Source of the DNA: JBBDXS01 sp964418365
GTDB taxonomy: Bacteria > Chloroflexota > Dehalococcoidia > DSTF01 > RBG-16-68-14
Reading direction: 5' to 3'
NCBI GenBank assembly: GCA_964418365.1
Contig: CAYQLM010000002.1
Coordinates: 1 to 64,000 of the forward strand
Length of the DNA stretch: 64,000 nucleotides
Part shown: one piece after another, positions 42,684 through 51,119 of the stretch
Layout of the letters: each line of letters opens with the position of its first letter
How positions within the stretch are numbered: the stretch's first letter is position 1
Translations under genes and position numbers: made by a program
Notes under the pieces: generated by a model
The model's database searches: none
What the model was told of the DNA's origin: nothing
Seen by the model: the letters and a program-made list of their open reading frames with translations, nothing else

Positions 42684-43811
42684 TTGTCGCAGGCCCCCGT
42701 CCTCATCGTCTTCCTTGGTGGTATGCGCGGCAGCGCGATCGAGGACCTCCTCGGCCGCGCGCTCACGGAAGCAGCGCTCGACCTGCTGGAAGAAACGCTG
42801 CCCACCGGCGCGTTCGCGAGCGCCATTCTCGCCAGCGACAGCGATGCGCTCGTCGCGCGTCTTCCTGTCGGCGTCGTCCTCGATCGCGATGAGGACACCT
42901 TCCATTTCGGACGGCGGCTCGCAGCGCTCGTGCGCGATCGCGCGATCGAGCGGCCCGTGTACGTGGGCGCGGGCAGTGTGCCACTCCTTCGCGGCCAGGA
43001 TCTCGCCGCCGTCGCGCGCCGTCTCGCCGAAGCGGACGGTCTCGTCATCGCGAACAACTACTTCTCCGCCGATCTCGTCGCGCTCACGCCGGGCAGCGCG
43101 CTCGATCGCATCGATCTCCCGGCGAGCGATAACTTTCTCCCACGCCTTTTGCATGATCAGGCCGGACTCGCCAGCGAGCCGCTGCCGCGCAGCAGCGCCA
43201 CGCAGTTCAACATCGATTCGCCCGCTGACCTCGCGATGCTCAAGCTCGCGGGCGGCGGCGGCGCAAACCTCTCGCGCTTTCTCGATGCCTTCGAGGCCGA
43301 CCTCGAGCCGTACCGCCGTCTCATGCGCGCGGTCGTCGATACGAAGGCCGAGGTACTGGTCGCCGGCCGCGTCGGCAGCCAGGCGTGGTCATACCTCGAG
43401 CGCGAGACGGCGTGCCGCATCCGCCTCTACTCGGAAGAGCGCGGCATGCAGGCGGCCAGTCGCGACACTACCGGCGCCGCGCGATCGCTCCTCGCCTTCC
43501 ACCTGCGCGAGGTCGGCAGCGCGCGCTTCTTCGCCGAGCTGGCGGAGCTCGCCGACGTCGCCTGCATCGATACGCGGCCGTTGCTTGTGCACCTCGGCGT
43601 CCAGGCCTCGCGCGCCGATCGCTTCTGGTCGGACCTGGGCTGTCCCGACCGGATCGAGGACGCTGTCCTGCGCGAGTTCACGCAGGCCGCGCTCGATGCG
43701 CCGCTACCCGTGATACTCGGCGGGCACTCGCTCGTCTCCGGCGGCCTCATGCTCCTCACCGAGGCCGCCTGGCGCGAGGAAGACCAGCGCCTCGCCTCGG
43801 AAAGGTCGTAG
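42684..43811 (+). CDS. Protein of unknown function, nucleotidyltransferase-like N-terminus
   Basis: 375 residues, TTG start at 42684, 7 bases after the PfkB stop. VLIVFLGGMRGSAIEDLL, PVYVGAGSVPLLRGQDLAAV, LVIANNYFSADLVAL and TQFNIDSPADLAMLKLAGG follow the order of MobA/GlmU-type nucleotidyltransferase strands, but the usual G-G-x-S-x-R-M loop is not present. The C-terminal half is not recognised and ends GGHSLVSGGLMLLTEAAW. The last 70 or so bases are duplicated at 52281-52350, marking the left edge of a tandem duplication. Confidence 0.5.
   Translation: MSQAPVLIVFLGGMRGSAIEDLLGRALTEAALDLLEETLPTGAFASAILASDSDALVARLPVGVVLDRDEDTFHFGRRLAALVRDRAIERPVYVGAGSVPLLRGQDLAAVARRLAEADGLVIANNYFSADLVALTPGSALDRIDLPASDNFLPRLLHDQAGLASEPLPRSSATQFNIDSPADLAMLKLAGGGGANLSRFLDAFEADLEPYRRLMRAVVDTKAEVLVAGRVGSQAWSYLERETACRIRLYSEERGMQAASRDTTGAARSLLAFHLREVGSARFFAELAELADVACIDTRPLLVHLGVQASRADRFWSDLGCPDRIEDAVLREFTQAALDAPLPVILGGHSLVSGGLMLLTEAAWREEDQRLASERS
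43721..43790. repeat. Duplication flank, copy 1
   Basis: 70 bases at the end of the preceding gene, repeated at 52281-52350 with one mismatch by eye. They precede both cyclase copies. Confidence 0.85.
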
Positions 43812-43869
43812 GGGCGACCTTTAGGTCGCCACGCGCGTTGCGTGTGTAGGAGCGGCCTCGCGGGGCTGC

Positions 43870-43894
43870 GGCGGAGTGCTATAATCGCTCCGCC
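43870..43894 (+). promoter_or_regulatory. Promoter with palindrome around the -10 box, cyclase copy 1
   Basis: GGCGGAG (43870-43876) and CTCCGCC (43888-43894) flank TGC-TATAAT (43880-43885). ATG 43895 follows 9 bases after the -10 box, so transcripts would be nearly leaderless. Identical at 52410-52434. Confidence 0.6.
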
Positions 43895-45888
43895 ATGAGC
43901 ACCGAGGGAAGCGCGGCGACGACGACCATCCTCTTCACCGACTTGGTGAACTCCACAGGGCTGCTGCAGCGCGCCGGCGACGAGCGCGCGCAGCGTATCG
44001 TACAAGGGCACCACAAGCTGCTGCAGGACGCCGTGGCGGCCAACGCCGGGCGGGCCGTGAAGTGGGAAGGCGATGGCCTCATGGCCGCCTTCTTCTCTTC
44101 GGCCGACGCCGTGCGCTGCGCGATCGCCATCCAACGGGCCGGCCGCCGTCCGATCGCTGGTGAACGCTTAGAAGTGCGGGTCGGGCTAAACGTCGGTGAG
44201 GCGCTTCATTGGGAGGAGGACGACTACTTCGGGACGCCGGTGGTAATCGCAGAACGGTTGTGCAAGCGGGGACAGTCGGGTCAGATTCTGTGTAGCGCGC
44301 TCGTGGCCGGCCTCCTGGCGGGTCGCCAAGCGTCCCGCTTCCGCGAGCTGGGCGAGCTGGAGCTGAAGGGAATCGCGCAGCCCGTGGCCGCCTGCGAGGT
44401 GCTCTACGAGCGCGACGAGCCTGCGGCGCTCCTTGCCCATACACCGTTCATCGGCCGCAAAGCGGAGGTCACTCGCCTGCGCGCGAAGCTGCAGGAAGCG
44501 CGCTCGGGCCGGGTTGGTCATGCTCGTCGGCGAGCCGGGGATCGGCAAGACGCGCACCGCGGACGAGTTCTGCGAACTTGCCCGTCAGGACGGCTGCGCT
44601 GTCGCCTGGGGACGCTGCTACGAGGGCGAGTGGGCGCCGCCATATGGCCCCTTCGCTGAGGTGATCGAGGAGTACGCGCGCTCCGCCGAGCCGGAGGCGC
44701 TGCGCGAGGACCTCGGGCTCGGCGCCGGGCCGGTCGCGCGGCTGGTGTCCTCTTTACGCGAGCGCCTGCCGGACATCCCGGAGCCGGTACCCCTCCAGCC
44801 CGACGAGGAGCGCTTCCGCCTGCTCGATGCCGTCTCGCAGTTCCTAATCGCCGCGTCGCAGCGCGCGCCCGTCGTCCTCGTGCTCGACGACCTGCACTGG
44901 GCGGACAAGGGAACGATCGCGATGCTGCGCCACGTGGCGCGCTTCGCCCCCCGCCACCGCATCCTGCTGCTCGGCGCCTACCGCGACGTAGAGCTCGACC
45001 GGCGGCACCCGCTGTCCGACGCGCTCGGCGTGCTCCACCGCGAGACGAACTACGAGCGCGTCGTCCTGAAGGGACTGGCCGCGCGGGAGGTGGGCGAGCT
45101 GCTCTCCCCTATGGCGGAGCACGACGTGCCGCAGGGGCTGGTCGACGCGATCAGCGCCGAGACGGACGGCAACCCCTTCTTCATCCGCGAAGTGCTGCTG
45201 CACCTGGTGGAGACCGGTGCGCTCTATCAGCGCGAGGGCCGCTGGAGAAGCGACGCCAGGATCGAGGAGCTGGGCATACCGGAGGGGGTGCGTCAGGTCG
45301 TCGGCCGGCGCCTCTCACATCTCTCCACGAACGCGAACCGCCTGCTCACTGCTGCGTCGGCGTTCAGCGGGGCGTTCCGCTTCGATGTCGCCGCGGGCGT
45401 CGCGGGCCTCGATGAGACGGCGGCGCTCGACGCGGTGGACGAGGCGCTGGCGGCGCAACTGCTACGGCCGGCGGGCGAGCCGGATGCGTGCGACTTCACC
45501 CACGCCCTCATCCGGCACACGCTGTACAGCGAGCTGAGCCCGCCCCGCCAGGTGCGTCTGCACCGCAAGATCGCCGACGTCATGGAAGTGCGCGTCGCAA
45601 CCTACACACCCGACCGGCAGGCGGCTCACGCCGCGGAGCTCGCCTACCAGTACCATCGCAGCGCTGCCCTGCCCGGCGCCGAGCGAGGCGTCGACCATGC
45701 CATCATTGCAGCCAGCCAAGCCGAGGCTGCCTACGCCCACGATGAGACGGCCGCTTACCTGCGAATGGCGTTGGATTTGTTGCCAGGAGACGATCCGCGC
45801 CGGCCGCGCCTGCTAGCCAGGCTGGGAGTGGCACTGGCCTGGACGCTGGAGTTCGACGAAGCACTGAAGGCGGCGAGTAAGGCAGGGC
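43895..45888 (+). pseudogene. Cyclase/AAA ATPase/TPR regulator, copy 1, 5' part (frameshifted, interrupted)
   Basis: Homologous to the intact gene at 52435. The class III cyclase domain reads TTTILFTDLVNSTGLL and VKWEGDGLMAAFFSS. The AAA part has VGEPGIGKTRTADEF and VLVLDDLHWADKGT. Near 44511-44515 a net loss of 5 bases relative to copy 2 shifts the frame between the two domains. At about 45888 (LEFDEALKAASKAG) homology stops; the missing end is found at 51120-52259. An insertion of about 5.2 kb therefore split it. Confidence 0.88.
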
Positions 45889-45949
45889 TCGCTTCGCGCT
45901 GCGGGTGCCGGGTGCTCATCCCAGCCGGCTTCGGCTTACGGCCCTTCAC
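45888..45949 (-). pseudogene. P27-like terminase small subunit start, truncated at the insertion edge
   Basis: GTG 45949 follows AGGGGGG. The product starts MKGRKPKPAGMSTRHP, like the N-terminus of P27-family small terminases (MKGRKPKP). After about 20 codons it runs into antisense cyclase DNA. Only about ten residues support the match, so this is tentative. Confidence 0.4.
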
Positions 45950-45959
45950 CTACACCCCC

Positions 45960-46091
45960 CTAGCCAATTTCGCGGACAGAAAAATCAGGCCAGCGGGCGG
46001 TGTGCGCCGGCCCGAGATCTCCAAAAATATCGACCCCTCCCCCGCACGGAGAGGCGGTGACACTATTGCCGGATGGTGATGGCTCGCCCAA
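45960..46091 (-). pseudogene. ParB-like gene remnant
   Basis: TTG 46091 gives MGEPSPSGNSVTA, matching MGKPSLSGNSVTA of the copy at 21328. Instead of the ParB-like continuation it reads about 30 unrelated residues and stops, 10 bases before the terminase-like start. It is probably an internally deleted ParB-type nuclease gene. Confidence 0.4.
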
Positions 46092-46166
46092 GAAAAAGGC
46101 CCTCCTTCAAGAGGGCCACGGTGGGCACGAGATCCGCGCTAGGCGGAGGGCACGAAGGCCACGAAG
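46054..46166 (-). repeat. Phage-type leader repeat, copy B
   Basis: Inverted counterpart of 21251-21365, about 90 percent alike by eye, with GGCCCTC / GAGGGCC arms. On its upstream side the minus strand has TGCTAGACT, an extended -10 box, at about 46181. Confidence 0.6.
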
Positions 46167-46241
46167 CGGCTTCCCTTAGTCTAGCACAGCCGCCACGTGC
46201 CAGACTCCAATCGAATTCTTCGCGCTTTCGCCAGTCGGCGG

Positions 46242-46538
46242 CTACTTGATGGAGTCGCGCCAGGCGAAGGCTTTCAGGGTAACAGGCACCGACTCTGCGA
46301 TGTCCACGCAGGGTTCAGAGTCGAAGTCAAGATGCGGGCCCCAAGGAGCCATTGCCTCGAGGACGACGAGAGCGGAGTCGGCCTCGACGATGGCGATGCC
46401 TCTACCGCTGCCGGTCACGTAGTGGGCCTTGAACACGAAGCCCTTCGGCGGCGTCCAATTGGTGAAAAGGTTCAAGCTCCGCTTTTCGCTCTCCTCGGTA
46501 GCGTTGTCCTTGGCCTTGTAGGTAACTGCCAGTAACAT
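46242..46538 (-). CDS. DUF3303 family protein
   Basis: 98 residues; AAGGAAGAAGG lies upstream of the start at 46538. MLLAVTYKAKDNATEESEKR, LFTNWTPPKGFVFKAHYVTG, GRGIAIVEADSALVVLEAMA and WGPHLDFDSEPCVDIAE match the small ferredoxin-like DUF3303 proteins. They are thought to be stand-alone alpha/beta dimers of unknown function. It seems intact inside otherwise decayed phage-like DNA. Confidence 0.8.
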   Translation of the reverse strand: MLLAVTYKAKDNATEESEKRSLNLFTNWTPPKGFVFKAHYVTGSGRGIAIVEADSALVVLEAMAPWGPHLDFDSEPCVDIAESVPVTLKAFAWRDSIK

Positions 46539-46648
46539 GGGTCCTTCTTCCTTTCGATGCTATTCCTTGCCGAACGCCGGATAGTCTAGCAAGCGGTGCT
46601 GCGTATGAACAGGGTGTGACCCTAACACGGAGCCACGTGTTCGACATG

Positions 46649-46755
46649 TCAGCCTTTCGGCGGCGCCGGGTTCCTCGGCTTGCACCGTCCACACTTGATG
46701 TCCCAGTCGCGTCATCGCTTCGGCCAGCTTCCTGCGGCAGTGCCAACAGCGCGGC
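46649..46755 (-). pseudogene. Com-like zinc-finger pseudogene
   Basis: The minus strand reads RCWHCRRKLAEAMTR, then after a one-base frameshift WDIKCGRCKPRNPAPPKG and a stop. This parallels the intact gene at 50901-51050 (RCWKCNKKLAESVAR, WVIRCVRCKARN). No start codon is found. Confidence 0.6.
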
Positions 46756-47030
46756 GCGCGCTCTGTGGCGGCGCCATCACGATGGCGAGATGGTGTGGCC
46801 GTAGGCGCTCGGACTGCCGCACTCCAGCAACTGGCGGCAGATAGCAGAAACCGCGAGCTGGGGGAGCCAAACTCGCGGTGCCGCTGCGTTGTCGCTGTGT
46901 GGTAAGAGGTTCGACTCCAGTATCGCGCGTAGCTGTTATGAGGCTATGCCACGGTTGTCAAACATCTGTTAACCCTGAGCAGACCAGGCGGCTCCCGGTC
47001 TAGGGAGGATTGGGAATCGACTTCGGCTTC

Positions 47031-47102
47031 ATATGCTGCGCGATTTCACGAGCCACTAGCGGCCCCGATCCCAGTGGGGTTCAAATCGGACCAAACTGCA
47101 TC
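47031..47102. repeat. Direct repeat R1
   Basis: Core TCATATGCTGCGCGATTTCA, then CTAG and a closing GGACCAAACTGC. Homology to R3 continues downstream to about 47265. Confidence 0.6.
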
Positions 47103-47178
47103 ACGAGCGCCGCGTGGTCGCGCTCGAAAGCCGCCGCCTCGGGGCCCCACTATGTGCCGATAGCGACGGCCCGGGCGC

Positions 47179-47262
47179 CTAATGCCACCCGCCACGCCCA
47201 CTGTGCGTGCCCGCGATTCCAACGCACTGCCCACAGACCGTCCCGCGGCCGCGCTTCGCTTC
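47179..47262 (-). pseudogene. 3' fragment of the small Cys-motif gene
   Basis: Reads KRGRGTVCGQCVGIAGTHSG then RGGWH and stop, matching the end of the gene at 50667-50888 (KRGRGTVCGLCVKIAGYHRG, RGGRH). Its 5' half is replaced by repeat R2. Confidence 0.65.
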
Positions 47263-47308
47263 CTGGGAATCGAGTTCTGGATCTCTGGACGGCGCAAGTC
47301 GTGACTGC

Positions 47309-47387
47309 CGCAGCGTCATATGCCGCGCGATTTCACGAGCACTAGGCGACCGAACATGCAGCCAACCCAATTTCGACCAAACTGCGC
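47309..47387. repeat. Direct repeat R2
   Basis: Core TCATATGCCGCGCGATTTCA ... CTAGGCGACC ... CGACCAAACTGCG. With R3 it flanks the 900-residue protein gene. Confidence 0.6.
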
Positions 47388-47455
47388 TGTTAGGCCTCCC
47401 GTGCAGCCGCCCCGGTGGCCCTCCCTCTGGCCATCGCTATGGCCTGATAGTGCGA

Positions 47456-47475
47456 AGCGCCCCCGAAGGGGCGCT
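47456..47475 (-). terminator. Hairpin with TTCG tetraloop after the 900-residue protein gene
   Basis: On the minus strand AGCGCCCC and GGGGCGCT close on a TTCG loop, 25 bases past the stop at 47501. No T-tract follows. Confidence 0.6.
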
Positions 47476-47500
47476 CCACTTAGCCTCCAGAAACTGCGAA

Positions 47501-50203
47501 CTATCCGATGATGATGCAGGACGACGCCGGCCGTCCGAACTGAACGTAGTGCACATCGACATTTGGCGACCCGCTTCTGAGGCCGTAGCCGAACGCCGCG
47601 AACATGTTCCCGGGATCAGCTTCCGTGGGAGCTGCCTTCCGGATCGTCACGTAATCGCCAAAGCGGTTTGTGCCAACGTTGCTGTTCGTCGTGATCCAGG
47701 CGATGAAGTCTCCCCAGAAGCCGACGACGTGGTTCTCGTAGTTGCCGCCGCCTCCGAATTCGAAGGACATGCCGACTTCGTTCGTGCAGGCGTTCGTAGA
47801 GAGAGACGGGTACGCGAATGCGTAGTCCGGGTTCCAGACCTGCACTTGCTGAATCTTGTCGAAGTCGTCATTGCGGTCGAAGACGGCGATCTCGATGTGG
47901 GCCTGCGGGAGGTTGGTGTCCGTGCCGGCCGACCAGGCAAACCAGAGCTGGTTGCCGACGCGGGTTCCTCCGATGATCGCGTTGCCCGGGAAGGCACCGC
48001 CCCCTGTGGCGCCGCTGAAGTTCTTGCCCAACCAGTCCTGCCCGTCGGGCGTGAGCGATGTGGGGGAATTGTTCGCCCAACTCGAAATGCCCCGGTCGCG
48101 CCAGAAGTAGGTATTGGAATCCTCGCGCAGCGAGAAGATGCGCACGTTCTTGTTGTTGTTGTGACCGGCCCAGAAGACCTCGTTCCTCGTGTCATGCATG
48201 ATGTGGCTGCCCCACGGTGTGCCGTTCGCCGGATCCGTGAACTCCACCGTGACGGTGCCCCCGGCCTGGAGGCCGGCCAGGGAAATACGCGCGACCTGGA
48301 AGCCGGCGTTGCAGCCGGCCGCGCAGGGGAAGCCGGCATCCCAGCTCATGTACAGGAAGTTGTTGCCAAGGGACATTTCCGGGTAGTCGAACCCTGTGCC
48401 AACCGGCTGACCGAAGAGCTGGGCCGTGAGGTTCCAATACGTCCAGGCCGTACCGTTGCTGCTAATGATGCTGGCCGGACTGGCCATCGCAAGCCGGTAG
48501 CCGCGGTTCCCCTGGATCAACCAGAAGAAGCGATCGATGCTGGGGGCGTATTGGACGACTTGATCGCAGCAGAACCCGACCTTGTCGTTGGGGAAGATGG
48601 TGGTCGCATTGATCTGCGTGAAGTTCACGCCGTTGGTTGAAAAGGCCGCACTGGTCGTGTTCGCCGTGGCGAAGACCACGCCGCCGCCGCTGACGTCGCC
48701 GCTCGGCTCCGCGATCGTATTGAGTCCGGTCATTCCGACGCTGTTGTTGGCGTTGAAGACGATGGGCGCGGCGCCGGCAGCACCTCCCTCAGCGGAGGTG
48801 CCTCCTCCACCGCCGCCCGAGGTGTCGATGATGGTGGAGCCCGGCGGCGGGCCGCCTGGCTCGAAGGGAGCCGTCGGCACGAGGCCACGCGGCGGGTTAA
48901 GGCCCTCCTCACCCGTTGGCAGCGGCGGGAACGGAGCATCCGTGATGAAGTTGGACGGCACCTCTATCGAGCTCAATGTGTCCGAACCAGGCGCCGCCGG
49001 CGGGACACGCACTTTGACCTCCAGCCGGAAGCAGAAGAACGTGTCGCCGGCCAAGTACCTCCCTTCAATGGTGAGCAGATAGCTCCCCAACGGTTCGAAC
49101 GACCCTGCGAATTGGGCTTGCAAGGCGCCCTGCGTCTCCGAGGGAATATCGCCCAGGCTAAAGGGCAATGATGCGGGGACGACTCGCGCTCCGGTACTCA
49201 GTGCGACCTGAGTGAGCGTTACGTCCTCAGCCGAGAGAGGTCCTGGATTGAGGATTGGGAGGGCAACCAAAAGTGTGGAGGGGTCCAAGAGATTGACGCC
49301 TGGGTACCCCGCGATCAGCATGCTACTTGACACGCAGCTCTTCGGGTTGACCGGGTCCTGGGCGGGGTGCGGTCGCTTGCACGTACTGCCGTGCCGGCCG
49401 AACACGGTCTGCAGATCCTTCGCGTCGATGTCGCCGTCGCCGAGTTTGGGCGAGCTCGGCTCGAGGTCGTAGCGGCTGTTGTAGAGGAGCTGACCTTCGT
49501 GTGAACCCCAGCGGAACGCAATCTGCTGCTGATCGATGACGTCAACGCGGCAGTCGGCGTGAATATCGCCTTCCAGATAGCGGATGGTGATCGAAGTGTC
49601 GCCGCAGGGATCGATGATCCCACCAGCATCGTTCAGCGGGATGGGGTGGCCCTGGAGGTCCGAAAGCTGGCAGTCCTGATTCAGGAGTTCGGTAAGGACA
49701 CCGTTGTCCTGGCTCGCGATCAGTTTGGAATAGACGTCAGGTTGGGCGCGCACGCGCACTTTAGCGAGCGAGCCGGGCCCTCTTGGCGCGTCGGTCGGCT
49801 TACCTTTCGTAACGCAACGGAAGTTCACGGATCCCTCACTTCGAAGGGATTCACAGCTAACCTCGGGCCGGTTGAAGAGGTCGCCGGCTGACACGTCGAC
49901 GCTGACAAGCTTGGTGTCGTAACGGACTTCGAACTCGAATGAACCGATGCTCTGTGGTTCGCCCTTAGCGGTACTGTCCACAGTGCCGCGCAGCTCGACG
50001 TCGAAGTTCACTTCTTCGACGCCGCTGGCCTTGTTGTGACAAGCTTCCGTGTCTTCCGTGCACAGCCAGAGGTTCGCCAGGCGCGGAGTCTTGACAACGT
50101 GGAGCTCGCCGACTTCGTCAGGTTCTCCGGCGGATGCACCCACTGAGGCCAGTCCACCAAGAATCAGCGTGAGAGCTAATAGAGTAAGTACGCGTCGTAA
50201 CAT
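47501..50203 (-). CDS. Secreted multidomain protein: cohesin-like, dockerin-like, CARDB-like and propeller-like parts
   Basis: 900 residues; AAGGAGGGA precedes the ATG at 50203. Signal peptide MLRRVLTLLALTLILGGLAS. Residues about 50-170 are cohesin-like (SIGSFEFEVRYDTKLVSVDV). About 205-280 carry two dockerin-type calcium loops, EGDIHADCRVDVIDQQQIAF and LGDGDIDAKDLQTVFGRHG. About 290-400 resemble CARDB-type beta sandwiches. A Gly-rich linker (GGGGGGTSAEGGAAGAA) leads to about 400 residues of sialidase- or propeller-like strands rich in Trp and Asn. No membrane tail or LPxTG-like end is seen, so it is probably released. It lies between repeats R2 and R3 as apparent cargo. Confidence 0.72.
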   Translation of the reverse strand: MLRRVLTLLALTLILGGLASVGASAGEPDEVGELHVVKTPRLANLWLCTEDTEACHNKASGVEEVNFDVELRGTVDSTAKGEPQSIGSFEFEVRYDTKLVSVDVSAGDLFNRPEVSCESLRSEGSVNFRCVTKGKPTDAPRGPGSLAKVRVRAQPDVYSKLIASQDNGVLTELLNQDCQLSDLQGHPIPLNDAGGIIDPCGDTSITIRYLEGDIHADCRVDVIDQQQIAFRWGSHEGQLLYNSRYDLEPSSPKLGDGDIDAKDLQTVFGRHGSTCKRPHPAQDPVNPKSCVSSSMLIAGYPGVNLLDPSTLLVALPILNPGPLSAEDVTLTQVALSTGARVVPASLPFSLGDIPSETQGALQAQFAGSFEPLGSYLLTIEGRYLAGDTFFCFRLEVKVRVPPAAPGSDTLSSIEVPSNFITDAPFPPLPTGEEGLNPPRGLVPTAPFEPGGPPPGSTIIDTSGGGGGGTSAEGGAAGAAPIVFNANNSVGMTGLNTIAEPSGDVSGGGVVFATANTTSAAFSTNGVNFTQINATTIFPNDKVGFCCDQVVQYAPSIDRFFWLIQGNRGYRLAMASPASIISSNGTAWTYWNLTAQLFGQPVGTGFDYPEMSLGNNFLYMSWDAGFPCAAGCNAGFQVARISLAGLQAGGTVTVEFTDPANGTPWGSHIMHDTRNEVFWAGHNNNKNVRIFSLREDSNTYFWRDRGISSWANNSPTSLTPDGQDWLGKNFSGATGGGAFPGNAIIGGTRVGNQLWFAWSAGTDTNLPQAHIEIAVFDRNDDFDKIQQVQVWNPDYAFAYPSLSTNACTNEVGMSFEFGGGGNYENHVVGFWGDFIAWITTNSNVGTNRFGDYVTIRKAAPTEADPGNMFAAFGYGLRSGSPNVDVHYVQFGRPASSCIIIG

Positions 50204-50525
50204 GGTTCCGTCCCTCCTTGAACCTTTGGCTAGGAAGCCTCAATGAACTGCGTCAGCGACTAGATCGTGGCCCGTGTTGTCTCCATGCCTAGGCCAAGAA
50301 ACGCGCCGCCGTCCGTCTGCGTCCGGACGCTCGTTCGAAGAGCGAGCCGCAACGGGAGAGTGCCACCGGACGCAGCTAGTCTATCACCGGGAGCTAGATT
50401 GTCAAGAGGTGAATGTCGACTGAGAAGTCACCTGAGCCTGCAATCTGCGTCCAGTGGCAGGGCGATTGGCCGGCTGTTGAGGGGGCCTTTCGCCAAGCGT
50501 CTTAGGGCAAGGATCGAATTCGCTC

Positions 50526-50600
50526 TCATGTGCTGCGCAATTTCACGAGTCGCTAGGCGACCTCGACTCCCGCGCCCTCAGAACCGACCAAACTGCGGCC
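50526..50600. repeat. Direct repeat R3
   Basis: Core TCATGTGCTGCGCAATTTCA ... CTAGGCGACC ... CGACCAAACTGCG. The rest of the 463-base stretch 50204-50666 has no gene; it holds the upstream region of the 900-residue protein and DNA homologous to the R1 side. Confidence 0.6.
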
Positions 50601-50666
50601 GCGAGACGCCGACCGGTCCGCCGCGCGGGCGTCACTATGTGTTGATAGGAACGGCCGGGGCGCTCC

Positions 50667-50888
50667 CTAGTGCCGTCCGCCACGCCCGCGATGGTAGCCG
50701 GCGATCTTGACGCACAGCCCGCACACGGTCCCGCGGCCGCGCTTGAACTGCGCTGCCGGCATCTCTTCGAACGTCGCCCTGTCCTTCGGCCAGCGCGGGC
50801 ATGCGGGCGCGAGGTGCCAGTCGTCGCGCGCGTCGCGGCGGCGGAGGACCATTGGCGGGTTCGGCATGAGGGCGACGCTACCAGCCAC
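50667..50888 (-). CDS. Small Cys-motif protein next to com-like gene
   Basis: 73 residues from GTG 50888, 12 bases after the com-like stop; ATG 50867 (MPNPPMVLRRRD) is an alternative start. Cysteines occur at HLAPACPRW and TVCGLCVKIAGYH, the latter a CxxC with nearby His, so zinc binding is possible. The end is repeated at 47179-47262, which supports it as a real coding sequence of the element. No family is recognised. Confidence 0.5.
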   Translation of the reverse strand: MAGSVALMPNPPMVLRRRDARDDWHLAPACPRWPKDRATFEEMPAAQFKRGRGTVCGLCVKIAGYHRGRGGRH

Positions 50889-50900
50889 AATCGCGATCTA

Positions 50901-51050
50901 CTAGTCACTGGCGGCACTGGCGTTGCGGGCCTTGCACCTGACGCATCGGATTACCCAGGGCCGGGCCACCGATTCGGCCAGCTTCTTGTTGCACTTCCAG
51001 CAGCGCGGCTCGTAGTCTACCCGCAGAGGTGATTCGGTTTGCGCCGTCAT
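50901..51050 (-). CDS. Com-like zinc-finger protein
   Basis: 49 residues, too short for routine calling. ATG at 51050; the protein reads MTAQTESPLRVDYEPRCWKC, then NKKLAESVARPWVIRCVRC and KARN. The CxxC...CxxC layout with CNKKLA and IRCxRCK follows phage Mu Com, a translational activator of the mom DNA-modification gene. No mom-like gene is present. A frameshifted relative lies at 46649-46755, so the element carried two copies. Confidence 0.68.
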   Translation of the reverse strand: MTAQTESPLRVDYEPRCWKCNKKLAESVARPWVIRCVRCKARNASAASD

Positions 51051-51119
51051 CGCGCCGCAGCCCCGGCCACGGAACCAAGTTCCAGCACCAGACCTACTAC
51101 GGGATGTTCCACAGTCGAC

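Larger units (their letters stand above)
46539..47500. other. Decayed region within the insertion
   Basis: No intact gene. It holds the Com pseudogene (46649-46755), an ACCGCGAG / CTCGCGGT inverted repeat (about 46849-46880), direct repeats R1 (47031-47102) and R2 (47309-47387), a fragment of the small Cys-motif gene (47179-47262) and a terminator (47456-47475). A tRNA-like GTTCGACTCC near 46910 does not fold into a tRNA. Confidence 0.6.
45889..51119. mobile_element. Phage-derived insertion interrupting the cyclase copy
   Basis: About 5.2 kb between the two halves of cyclase copy 1. Nearly everything in it reads on the minus strand: an intact Com-like gene, a small Cys-motif gene, a 900-residue secreted protein gene, three direct repeats, a Com pseudogene, a DUF3303 gene, a ParB-like leader with gene remnant and a P27-like terminase start cut by the boundary. 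About 70 bases of the cyclase (54510-54580 in copy 2) have no clear counterpart, so the insertion removed or scrambled some target. No transposase or integrase is visible, so the entry route is not known. Confidence 0.65.

Noticed and set aside
45889..46079. C-terminal end of cyclase copy 1 as read through the insertion
   Set aside because: These residues do not match copy 2 and belong to the insertion; the true end is at 51120-52259.
46905..46940. Possible tRNA T-arm (GTTCGACTCC)
   Set aside because: No matching stem on the 3' side, no acceptor or anticodon arm can be folded around it.
51039..51119. Start of a separate TPR protein at 51039
   Set aside because: The first 27 or so residues are antisense to the com-like gene; homology to the cyclase regulator begins only at about 51120.
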